Positions 6,118 through 13,902 of a stretch of DNA of 40,485 nucleotides are shown here, piece by piece. The DNA comes from Chloroflexota bacterium (lineage in GTDB: Bacteria > Chloroflexota > Limnocylindria > Limnocylindrales > CSP1-4). How positions within the stretch are numbered: position 1 is the stretch's first letter; each line of letters begins with the position of its first letter. The stretch is from NCBI GenBank assembly GCA_003158495.1, contig PMJT01000242.1, forward strand, positions 2,243 to 42,727. The letters are read 5' to 3'. A program made the translations under genes and the position numbers. Below the pieces are notes generated by a model. It saw only the letters and a program-made list of their open reading frames with translations. It made no database searches and was not told the origin of the DNA.

Positions 6118-8505
6118 GTGGGTGTCCATACCCTTTTGCTTGCGCTACGTTCGTCCTCGTGCCCAACCCTTGGAAGCCGGCCGTACGCCCTGGCTCTGCT
6201 TGAGGTCGTCGACAGCTTGACCGCAATCACATTCGTCGGATGGCCAAGAACGGCCTCCCGGCTTGCCTTATCCGCCCGCGGAACCAGACCGATGCTGGGT
6301 CTCGCCACGATCACGCTCGTCGCCTCTGCAGTGCTGGTCTCGGTCGCCCCCGGGTCCATCGCGTTGGCGATCGACAACGGGCAGCAGCTGGTCATCTCGG
6401 TTCTTGCCGTGGCTGTTATGTGGACGACCTTGCGCCACGGTTCACGCGAAGCAAGTTGGGTTGCGCGCAGGCTGCTCGTGGCGCTCACCCTTGCGGTAGC
6501 CGGCATGATCCTCTGGGACACGCAGCCAGGCTGGTCGACGGCTTCGGCCGGGCCGACCGGGGCGCTGTTCGTCGGCGCGGTCGCGACCGCCGTCTTGACC
6601 CTGGGTTGGTCACTCGCGGGCTCTGTGGAACGCTCCCGACTGGTTCCCGTGCTCCTGGATGCCACGGTCATAGTGGCGGCGAGCACAACGGTGCTCGGCG
6701 GCGCCTGGGCGACGCTTATCGGTCAGGGAGACGGTGGGCCTGAAGCCCTCATTGCCCTGGCCGGAGCCGTCTTCGCCATTTCGGCCCTCGGCGCAGGCTA
6801 CCTGATCTTGCTCCACTGTCGCGTTCGTCCGAGCTTCGGTAGTGCTTATGGCGTCCTTGGCGCCATGGCCCTGATCGGGGTCTCTTGGATCGCGTGGATG
6901 GCAGCGCCCGACAACGGCACCATCGGCGTCGCACCGACCGATTTCGCCTTTTCGGCGGGCGTAATCCTGCTCGCCCATGGTGTCGCGACCTGGGATCTCT
7001 CGCCGTCGACGACCGAGCGATCCGAAACGTTGGTGCGTGCCACGGTCGACCTGTTCCCGCCCGTGACGGTAGCTACCTGCGTAACGTTGAGTTTGGTGTC
7101 GTCTGGAAGCTACGGGTTCGACCTGGTCAGAATCGGCACTTTGTTTGTCGTCGGCCTGACCCTGATCCGCCAGATCCTCCTTTCAATCCGCGAGCGCCAT
7201 TCAATGCTCGCGGAACGAGCGGCGTCGGCTCGCATCGCGCGTGAAGTTGCCGAGCGAGCGACGGTACTTTCTGCGCTGTCCAAGCTCGAGATCTCCGGCG
7301 GCCCCGAAGAGACAGCCGATGCGATCTGCCAGCAGGCGCTCATGCTCGATGGCGTCGAGAACGCGGTTGTCCGGGTCTTCCGCCACGATGGGGACGCTGT
7401 GGTCATCGCGGTCAGGGGCCTGGGTGATCTACCCGGGATGGTCGGCATGGTCCTGACGGCATCGCGGACAGAGCATCTGCGGGCGCGCGCAGACTCCGGT
7501 CCGTGGAGCGAAGCCTACGAGGCGACCGACGATCCTCACCTCGAGAGGCTTCGCGGCTTGGGACTACGCTCGAGCTACAACGTGCCGCTCTACTGGAACC
7601 AGGAACTCCTCGGTGTCTTGGGCCTCGGCTCAGTTTCGCTGTCCTGTTTGGAGGCCCCAGCCGAACGTGCTACGACCGTCCACGAATTCGCCCTGGTGGC
7701 CGGTGCAGTCCTTGGGCCGCCGCTTGCCGAGCGGGCCCGCCTCGATGGTATGCGCACAGGGATCTTGACGATCATCTCGGAGCACGCCTTCCACCCTGTG
7801 TTCCAGGCCATCGTCGATATCAGGACCGCCAGGGTCGTCGGGTATGAGGCGCTCACGCGCTTCGAAAGTGGGCAACGGCCGGATCTTCAGTTCGGTGAAG
7901 CCGACGAGGCGGGGCTCAATATCGAACTCGAGACGGCTTGCCTGAGAGCCGCGATTGACGCCTCGGTCGACCTGCCTGCCGATACGTGGCTCAGCCTGAA
8001 CGTCTCGCCGGCTCTCGCGCTGGCACAGGCTCCTCTAATCGAGTTGCTCATCGACGTCGAGCGACCGATCGTCATCGAAATCACCGAGCACGTGGTGATC
8101 GACGACTATGAAGAGCTCGCCTGCGCTCTCCAGGCGGTTCGACGCTACGTTCGCCTTGCCGTCGACGACGCAGGCTCTGGGTACGCCGGCCTCTCGCACA
8201 TCCTCGAGCTGCGGCCTGACATCCTCAAGCTCGACATCGCCCTCGTTCGGTCCGTGAACACCGACCCGGGGCGACATGCCCTTGTGGCGAGCATGGTCGC
8301 GTTCGCGCGCGAGACGCACTGCACCGTGCTCGCGGAAGGGATCGAGACCATGGGCGAACTCGAGTCGCTGCGCGCCCTCGGCGTCGAACTCGGCCAGGGG
8401 TACCTGTTGGCCAGACCCGCCTTCGTTGGGCAGACCTGTTCGAGCGCGGACCAGGCGGTCTCGCCGGACATCGGAGCCAGTGCACAGCTGACACCTGTCG
8501 AATAG
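6118..8505 (+). CDS. Membrane-anchored GAF-EAL cyclic-di-GMP phosphodiesterase
   Basis: The protein has 795 residues from GTG 6118; ATG 6292, just before the first strong helix, is an alternative and neither has a good RBS. Residues ~60-370 hold about eight or nine hydrophobic helices, an integral-membrane sensor module without a name I can assign. A GAF-like region follows at ~390-540, and an EAL domain at ~550-780. The EAL residues are intact: EALTRF, NVSP, EITEH, DDAGSGYAGL, LKLD, LAEGIET and GQGYLLARP. It should hydrolyse c-di-GMP to pGpG in response to an envelope or small-molecule cue. No GGDEF domain is attached. Its position ahead of a polysaccharide region fits the usual c-di-GMP control of matrix production; that link is inference. 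Confidence 0.93.
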   Translation: MGVHTLLLALRSSSCPTLGSRPYALALLEVVDSLTAITFVGWPRTASRLALSARGTRPMLGLATITLVASAVLVSVAPGSIALAIDNGQQLVISVLAVAVMWTTLRHGSREASWVARRLLVALTLAVAGMILWDTQPGWSTASAGPTGALFVGAVATAVLTLGWSLAGSVERSRLVPVLLDATVIVAASTTVLGGAWATLIGQGDGGPEALIALAGAVFAISALGAGYLILLHCRVRPSFGSAYGVLGAMALIGVSWIAWMAAPDNGTIGVAPTDFAFSAGVILLAHGVATWDLSPSTTERSETLVRATVDLFPPVTVATCVTLSLVSSGSYGFDLVRIGTLFVVGLTLIRQILLSIRERHSMLAERAASARIAREVAERATVLSALSKLEISGGPEETADAICQQALMLDGVENAVVRVFRHDGDAVVIAVRGLGDLPGMVGMVLTASRTEHLRARADSGPWSEAYEATDDPHLERLRGLGLRSSYNVPLYWNQELLGVLGLGSVSLSCLEAPAERATTVHEFALVAGAVLGPPLAERARLDGMRTGILTIISEHAFHPVFQAIVDIRTARVVGYEALTRFESGQRPDLQFGEADEAGLNIELETACLRAAIDASVDLPADTWLSLNVSPALALAQAPLIELLIDVERPIVIEITEHVVIDDYEELACALQAVRRYVRLAVDDAGSGYAGLSHILELRPDILKLDIALVRSVNTDPGRHALVASMVAFARETHCTVLAEGIETMGELESLRALGVELGQGYLLARPAFVGQTCSSADQAVSPDIGASAQLTPVE

Positions 8506-9251
8506 CGGCGATCTGTCACTACGCAGCCACAGCGTCGGCCACCAGCGCCTGGGTCTAGTGCCGTTATAGCTCGGCTGTTGCAGGGCCAGGGGTAAAGGTG
8601 CCTTCTAGCTCCCCAGCGGGAGACCAAGGGAGTTGGCTAACTCCTAACCGATTGTCAGGCGTGAAGGCGTCTGGGTCAGGCGCAACCTTGGCGGTCCGCC
8701 ACCTTCGTCTCCTGATCGAGGTTGTGGCTTGCGGTGCCCGCCCGCACCGGAAGATCCGTCCACCGCCCACAGCCGAGCGGTTGAGCGACGAATGGCATGC
8801 TCGGTACATCGTTCGCGGTGGTACTTTTGCCGGGCATTGGTTGGCCGTCTGCTGTCCTGGCAGAACGCACCTTCCAGGAGAGTCGGCCGTGACGCTTGGG
8901 TAGGGCCTGGTCAACCTCCAGGGGGCCACGGTAGTTGACATGGCTCTCCTCGGGTGCGAGCACTACCAGCAGCAAATGACCGAGTACATCGACGAGGTCG
9001 TGATCTGGGCCAGCTGAGGGACCGACGGGACGTCCGTGACACGGGGGGAGGATCAGCGATGGGGCGATGGCGAGTCTGACGGGAACCGGAATGGGCCAGG
9101 CGGGCGCGATCTCCGCGGTCAGATGTCCCGGCGCGAGACTGGTCTCGGGGCTCTGCCGACAGGCCATGACCGCCGGCCGCGTGACCGCAGCGCAAGACGC
9201 CGGCCTCGCCGCCGACCGGCATGTGACCGGCTCGCGCCCTGGAGCGCGGCG
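8506..9251. other. 746 bp intergenic region with a short coding remnant
   Basis: No complete gene is supported. On the plus strand, 8904-9017 reads as a short, protein-like frame (GATVVDMALLGCEHYQQQMT, then YIDEVVIWAS and a stop) with no start of its own, so it may be the tail of a lost gene. The rest gives only patternless translations on both strands. Confidence 0.4.
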
Positions 9252-10397
9252 ATGAAGACGAGCGTCTGCCTGCCCGGCGAACTTGGCAGCGCGGAGCTCG
9301 ATCGCTGGCGCGAGATGCGGGCCCGCCGGCCCGACCTCGACAGCCCCTTCCTCGCCCCGGAGTTCGCGATCGCCGCGGGCCGCTGCCGGCCGGAGGCCCG
9401 GGTGGCGATCGTGGAGGATGGCGGGCAGATCGTCGCCATCTTTCCGTTCGAGCGGCGGCGGTTCGGGCTCGGTGTGCCCATCGGGGCCGGCCTCTCGGAC
9501 TTCCAGGCGATCATTTGCGATCCCTGGATCGACGTCGACGTCTGCGATCTGCTGGCCGGCTGCGGTCTCCAAGCCTGGAGCTTCGACCACCTGGTCGCCA
9601 CGCAGCGGCCGATGTGCGCACCGAGCGCGCGCGAGGTCGATTCCCCGTTCATCGACATCTCGGAGGGCTTCGACGCCTACTTCGAGGCGTGCATCCGGTA
9701 CCGCGGCCGCAAGATCTTCCAGCACGAGCGCAAGCTCGGCAGGGAAGTGGGCCCGGTGCGGTTTGAGTACTGCGCTCCGGCCGACCCGGCCGCGCTGTCA
9801 AAGGTCTTCGAATGGAAGTCGCTCCAGTACCGGCGCACCGGCAGGCGCGACCGGTTCGCCTCGACGTCCAACGTCCAGCTCATCGAGGAACTGGCGCAGC
9901 ACTCGACGCCCGATCTCGCCGGGACGCTGAACACGCTCCACGCCGGGGATCGCCTCGTTGCGGCCGAGTTCAGCCTGCGCTCGCAGACCGTGATCGCCGG
10001 CTGGTTCCCGGCCCACGACTGTGAGTTCGGGCTGTACTCGACAGGCTCGATCTGCACCCTGCGGACCCTGGAGGCCGCGAGCAGCGCGGGCATCCGCCGC
10101 TACGACCTCGGCAAGGGCGACGAAACGTACAAGCAGTGGTTCAAGACCGGCGACCTGCGCGTGTGTGAGGGGTGGATGCTGCGCCCGGGCGTTCTGGCCA
10201 ATCTGCGCCGTGCGACAAGCCTCCCGCGCGAGGCTGCATTCGACTTCGTGCTGAGCCACCCGCGCCTGCGCATCACTGCCAGGGAGACACTGCGGACCTT
10301 GGGAGAAGCCAGGCTGCGGTTTGAGTCGAGGCCAGGCGTCCGCCGAGCCGGGCCGGAGGAGGAAGCGCAACGAAGTCGCCAGGTACACCCGTCCTGA
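9252..10397 (+). CDS. CelD/BcsL-type GNAT acetyltransferase
   Basis: The protein has 381 residues from ATG 9252, with a weak GGAG upstream; longer in-frame starts to the left give low-complexity Arg-rich sequence and were not used. The C-terminal half (~150-310) matches the Acetyltransf_6/CelD group: YRGRKIFQHERKLGRE, FEWKSLQYRRTG, and the closing YDLGKGDETYKQWF that is typical of this family. These proteins occur in cellulose and other exopolysaccharide loci and resemble FemAB enzymes. They probably move an acyl or aminoacyl group onto a sugar or lipid-linked precursor in the cytoplasm. It faces mshC across a 341-bp gap and belongs with the flippase and glycosyltransferases nearby. The family is confident; the substrate is unknown. 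Confidence 0.87.
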   Translation: MKTSVCLPGELGSAELDRWREMRARRPDLDSPFLAPEFAIAAGRCRPEARVAIVEDGGQIVAIFPFERRRFGLGVPIGAGLSDFQAIICDPWIDVDVCDLLAGCGLQAWSFDHLVATQRPMCAPSAREVDSPFIDISEGFDAYFEACIRYRGRKIFQHERKLGREVGPVRFEYCAPADPAALSKVFEWKSLQYRRTGRRDRFASTSNVQLIEELAQHSTPDLAGTLNTLHAGDRLVAAEFSLRSQTVIAGWFPAHDCEFGLYSTGSICTLRTLEAASSAGIRRYDLGKGDETYKQWFKTGDLRVCEGWMLRPGVLANLRRATSLPREAAFDFVLSHPRLRITARETLRTLGEARLRFESRPGVRRAGPEEEAQRSRQVHPS

Positions 10398-10738
10398 CGC
10401 TCGGAGGTGCGCTCCTCGGCCTCAGGCCCTCAGTCGAACGGCGGCATGGCAACGGGCTTCTCAGCACAGGATCGAGGTTCTGGCGAACCCACCATCGGGC
10501 CATGGCGTCGGCCTAGGAAGGCCCGATCTCCCGTAGCCTCGCGATTCTCGCCGGCCGCTATTAGCGGGGCGGACGATTGGTAGGGCCAGGGCGCGGAGGC
10601 TCGGTTGTCGGCCGAGGCTGCGTGCCTGGCCGAGGCTCCGGTCTCGTCGGCTATTGGGGCCCCCCACGGCGACCAGCCAGGCGATGAGCCAGGTCCGCCT
10701 AACCTCGTCCGGCTCGAAGACGTCCATGTTCGCGAGGG
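10398..10738. other. 341 bp between convergent genes
   Basis: No gene is seen between the acetyltransferase and mshC stops. The only feature noticed is a palindrome, CCGCTA-T-TAGCGG, at 10555-10567. It has no adjoining T run, so a terminator role is unproven. Confidence 0.35.
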
Positions 10739-11956
10739 TCAGAGGCGAATGCCGAGGAGCGCGTGGATCGCGGCGAGATCCCCTTCGGCCGGAGCGGACC
10801 CGCGTGCCGTCCGGTCGTCGACAGCGGTGACGGCGGTCGGCGTGTCGAGGTCGTGCATGAGTGCGGCGCGCAGCCCATCGAGGATGCCGGTGGTCCCCGC
10901 TGAGCGTCCGCGAGAGGCCCAGGCGCTCCAGCTTGCCAGACGCTGCTGCGCTTCTGCGAGGAGATCGTCCGTCCACTCCCAGTCGTCGCGGTAGCGCTGA
11001 GAGAGCACAGCGACCCGGATCGCTCGCGCGTCAACGCCGGAGTCGACGAGCGAGGAGACGAGCACGAGGTTGCCACGGGACTTGCTCATCTTCTCGCCGC
11101 GGTAGGCGACGAGCCCAGCGTGCGAGTACAGGTTCGCGAGCGGACTCCCGGTCAGGGCAGCCGTATGGCCTGCGCTGAACTCGTGGTGCGGGAACACCAG
11201 GTCTGAACCACCGCCGTTCACCGTGAGCGGCACGTCGAGGAACTCCTGCGCGATGACCGAGCACTCGATGTGCCAGCCCGGCCGGCCTGCGCCGAGCGCG
11301 GTCTCCCAGCTCGGCTCACCGTCGCGCGCCCCGCGCCAGAGCAGCGGGTCGAGGGCGTCACGCTTGCCTGGCCGCTCTGGGTCGCCGCCGCGCTCTGCGA
11401 AGAGCTCGAGCATGGTCGGGCGGTCGAGGTTGCTTTCCTGGCCGAGGTGCCATGGCGAAGAGACCGCAGCCGCGGCATTATCGAAGTAGATGTCGTCATC
11501 GAGGCGGTATGCCGTGCCGCGGTCGAGGAGGCGGCGCACGGCATCCGAAACCTGCGCGATCATCTCGGTCGCCGCGACGTAATGGTCGGGCGGGATGACG
11601 CCGAGGCTCTCCATGTCGCGACGGAACAGTTCGGTCTGCTCGGCGGCGAGGGTACGCCAGTCGACGCCGGTCGCCGCTGCGCGCTCGAGGAGAGGGTCGT
11701 CGACATCTGTCGTGTTTTGCACGTAGCGCACGGCGTAGCCGGCGTCGAGCCAGAGACGGATGAGGGTGTCGTAGGCGATGTAGGTTGCGGCGTGGCCGAT
11801 GTGCGTGGCGTCGTATGGCGTTATGCCGCACACATACAGGCCGGCGACAGCGAGCGGCCGCGCCTCAACGAGCTGTCGCGTGGCCGTGTCGTAGATGTGG
11901 GGAACGGCGCCATGCCCTGGCAGCCGTGGAACCATGGGACGGCTCCAGGATCTCAC
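10739..11956 (-). CDS. mshC: MshC-type L-cysteine:glucosaminyl-inositol ligase (mycothiol biosynthesis)
   Basis: The protein has 405 residues. It is a class I aminoacyl-tRNA-synthetase relative that in mycothiol synthesis joins cysteine to GlcN-inositol using ATP. The N-terminus (MRSWSRP, then VCGITPYDATHIGHAATY) has the MshC wording, whereas CysRS reads CGPTVYD..HIGN. Zinc ligands are visible as Cys in YVCGI, Cys in WHIECSVIA and His in FPHHEFSAGH. GEKMSKSRGN is the KMSKS loop. The protein ends soon after WEWTDDLLAEA, with no CysRS anticodon-binding domain, as in MshC. The start is GTG 11956, fixed by the conserved N-terminus and by a TAGACT -10 element 6 nt before it. No other mycothiol gene is in the window. 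It sits alone on the minus strand inside a polysaccharide locus. Confidence 0.9.
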   Translation of the reverse strand: MRSWSRPMVPRLPGHGAVPHIYDTATRQLVEARPLAVAGLYVCGITPYDATHIGHAATYIAYDTLIRLWLDAGYAVRYVQNTTDVDDPLLERAAATGVDWRTLAAEQTELFRRDMESLGVIPPDHYVAATEMIAQVSDAVRRLLDRGTAYRLDDDIYFDNAAAAVSSPWHLGQESNLDRPTMLELFAERGGDPERPGKRDALDPLLWRGARDGEPSWETALGAGRPGWHIECSVIAQEFLDVPLTVNGGGSDLVFPHHEFSAGHTAALTGSPLANLYSHAGLVAYRGEKMSKSRGNLVLVSSLVDSGVDARAIRVAVLSQRYRDDWEWTDDLLAEAQQRLASWSAWASRGRSAGTTGILDGLRAALMHDLDTPTAVTAVDDRTARGSAPAEGDLAAIHALLGIRL

Positions 11957-11962
11957 CGCACG

Positions 11963-11968
11963 AGTCTA
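11963..11968 (-). promoter_or_regulatory. -10 element (TAGACT) of mshC, leaderless
   Basis: On the minus strand TAGACT ends exactly 6 nt before GTG 11956 and fits TANNNT. There is no Shine-Dalgarno sequence, so mshC mRNA would start at its start codon. Confidence 0.5.
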
Positions 11969-12458
11969 GCGTTAACAAGGCCGTCGCCGAGTCGGGCGAG
12001 AGATGAGAACCGGGCGTCAGAGCGATGGTCCAGCAGCCACACGAAACCGGGAGGGCGCAAACAACGAGGTGGTAGATCCTCCCGCCCCTACCGTGATTCG
12101 GGACGAGGATCGATTGCTCGAACACGATGTTCGCATCGTCATTGGGTTGGAGTTGCCCGGTCCTCACCCCTTGGCGGTAGCTGAAAGGCGTAGCGCCGTT
12201 CCGGGGAGCCTCCTGGACCGCTATCCTCGGCAACATGCACGCAGCCGCTGGCAGTCGCTCCGCATGAACCCCTCCGAGTTCGCCGTGAAGTGGCGCGGTG
12301 TGGCGACCGGCGAGCGGACGTCTGCCGAGTCCACTTCGACGCACGGCTCCGCGGCGAAGAGCTGCCTCTCGCCTGGCAGACCGAACGTTCCCAGACGCAG
12401 GTCTTGCGCATGGTGCGCCGCGTGAGGCGGGTGATCTCGGGTAGCCGCAGCGAGCGCG
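11969..12458. other. 490 bp between divergent genes, with gene debris
   Basis: No intact gene is supported. At 12264-12317 (plus strand) the frame MNPSEFAVKWRGVATGER resembles the extreme N-terminus of MmeI-type restriction/methyltransferase proteins, then loses similarity. In another frame, 12314-12466 reads as a plausible protein tail (VCRVHFDARLRGEELPLAWQ onward) whose stop overlaps the flippase ATG. Both look like remnants. The similarities come from memory only. Confidence 0.35.
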
Positions 12459-13829
12459 ATGGCTGAACGGGGCCGCCCGGTCGTCGGACTCATCGACCAC
12501 ATCAGGTCGCCGATCTACGGCCGCGCCTACGCGCTCATCCTCAGCAGCGCTGTGACCTCCGTCCTGGGTCTCCTCTATTGGACGCTCGCTGCGCGTCTTT
12601 ACAACGCAGACGACGTGGGCGTGAACGCCGCGCTGATCTCCACCATGATGTTCCTCTCGTACCTTTCCCAGCTGGGCCTGGCCGGTGCGCTGACGCGCTT
12701 CATCCCAACGGCCGGCCGGACTACCACCAAGCTGATCCTGGGCTCATACGGCGCGACAGTGCTGATGTCCGCGGCCGTTGCGTCGGTCTTCATCTTGGGG
12801 GCAGGGATTTGGGTGCCCGAGGTGCGGTCCCTCGTGGGTACCCCGGCTGCCGCGGCGTGGTTCCTGGCCGCAACGATGGCCTGGAGTCTCTTCACTTTGC
12901 AGGACGCCGTTCTGACAGGTCTTCGGCGAACTGTCTGGGTGCCGATCGAGAATACGATCTTCGCTGCGACCAAGGTCCTCCTTGTGGTGGTCCTTGCGGG
13001 ATCGCTGACAGGCGCCGGGGTTTACGTCTCCTGGACGGTGCCGGCGACGCTGTCCATCGTGCCGATCAACCTCATGATCTTCCGCTGGTTCCTGCCGAGC
13101 CACGTGACCCGGCATGGCGACTTGGAACCTGAAGCGAACGTCGGCCAGATCGGCCGCTACCTGGCTTTCGACTTCGGAGGCTCGCTACTTGGCAGCGCAT
13201 CCACCGCCCTGCTCCCCTTGATCGTTCTCGCTACGTCGGGCGCGAGCGCCAGCGCTTACTACTACATCGCCTGGACCGTCGCCTCTGCCCTGATGATGTT
13301 CTCTGTGAGCATGGGTATCTCCTTGAGCGTCGAGGGTGCGGGGCGGCGTTCGGAAGTGGGGCTGGCCATGCGTCGAATGCTCAGACTCCTCGTGGGGTTG
13401 CAGCTACCGCTCGTGATCGTGATCGTGACTTTCGCCCCCTTGATACTCGAGGTATTCGGAAGGAGGTATTCCGACGAAGGGGCGATGCTCCTAAGATTCC
13501 TCGCTCTGGGAGTCCTGCCGAACGGTGTCAACTCAGTGTGCCTTGGGGTGGCTCGAGCTAGGCGACAGCTCCTCGTTCTCTTCGGGATCCAAGCGGCCCA
13601 GGCCGTTTCGTTCGTGGCTCTGGCTGTCGTCTTCTTGCCGGCGCTAGGTATCGCCGGTGTCGGCCTCGCGTTCCTCGTGGGCCAGTCGGCGGTGGCGCTC
13701 GTCGCGTTTGTCACTCAGATCGGTCCGCTGCTGCGTGCCGGTCGGCACCAATCGACGACGGAGAGCGAGACCGTTCCGCGGCTCACGGACGCCGGAGAGA
13801 GTGCCGGCCCCGGGAGGCCGCCCGAATGA
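12459..13829 (+). CDS. Wzx-like polysaccharide/oligosaccharide flippase
   Basis: The protein has 456 residues and about 12 to 14 hydrophobic helices across its length. The opening YGRAYALILSSAVTSVLG, then YWTLAARLYNADDVG and FLSYLSQLGLAGALTRFIP, is typical of the MVF/polysaccharide-transporter superfamily, which flips undecaprenyl-linked oligosaccharides across the membrane. The last ~35 residues are a polar tail. ATG 12459 overlaps the end of a short upstream frame and has no clear RBS. It converges with a GT2 gene and lies among other glycan genes, which supports a surface-polysaccharide role. The transported glycan cannot be inferred. Confidence 0.88.
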   Translation: MAERGRPVVGLIDHIRSPIYGRAYALILSSAVTSVLGLLYWTLAARLYNADDVGVNAALISTMMFLSYLSQLGLAGALTRFIPTAGRTTTKLILGSYGATVLMSAAVASVFILGAGIWVPEVRSLVGTPAAAAWFLAATMAWSLFTLQDAVLTGLRRTVWVPIENTIFAATKVLLVVVLAGSLTGAGVYVSWTVPATLSIVPINLMIFRWFLPSHVTRHGDLEPEANVGQIGRYLAFDFGGSLLGSASTALLPLIVLATSGASASAYYYIAWTVASALMMFSVSMGISLSVEGAGRRSEVGLAMRRMLRLLVGLQLPLVIVIVTFAPLILEVFGRRYSDEGAMLLRFLALGVLPNGVNSVCLGVARARRQLLVLFGIQAAQAVSFVALAVVFLPALGIAGVGLAFLVGQSAVALVAFVTQIGPLLRAGRHQSTTESETVPRLTDAGESAGPGRPPE

Positions 13830-13902
13830 GACCATCTCTACAAGAGTCTAGTGAGGCTCCAAAGCTACCTGAGCGGGGGGTGCGTTCGATCGGGGAGGCG
13901 CG

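Noticed and set aside
9252..10397. Mycothiol synthase (MshD) next to mshC
   Set aside because: MshD has two tandem standard GNAT domains. This protein shows the single CelD/Acetyltransf_6 pattern (YDLGKGDETYKQWF).
10739..11956. Cysteinyl-tRNA synthetase
   Set aside because: The N-terminal motif and the short C-terminus follow MshC, and the anticodon-binding domain is missing.
11270..12184. 304-codon plus-strand frame across mshC
   Set aside because: It is the antisense shadow of a gene with complete MshC motifs.
12003..12425. 140-codon plus-strand gene upstream of the flippase
   Set aside because: Only a short stretch resembles a known protein. The rest is patternless and no RBS is present, so it was treated as debris.
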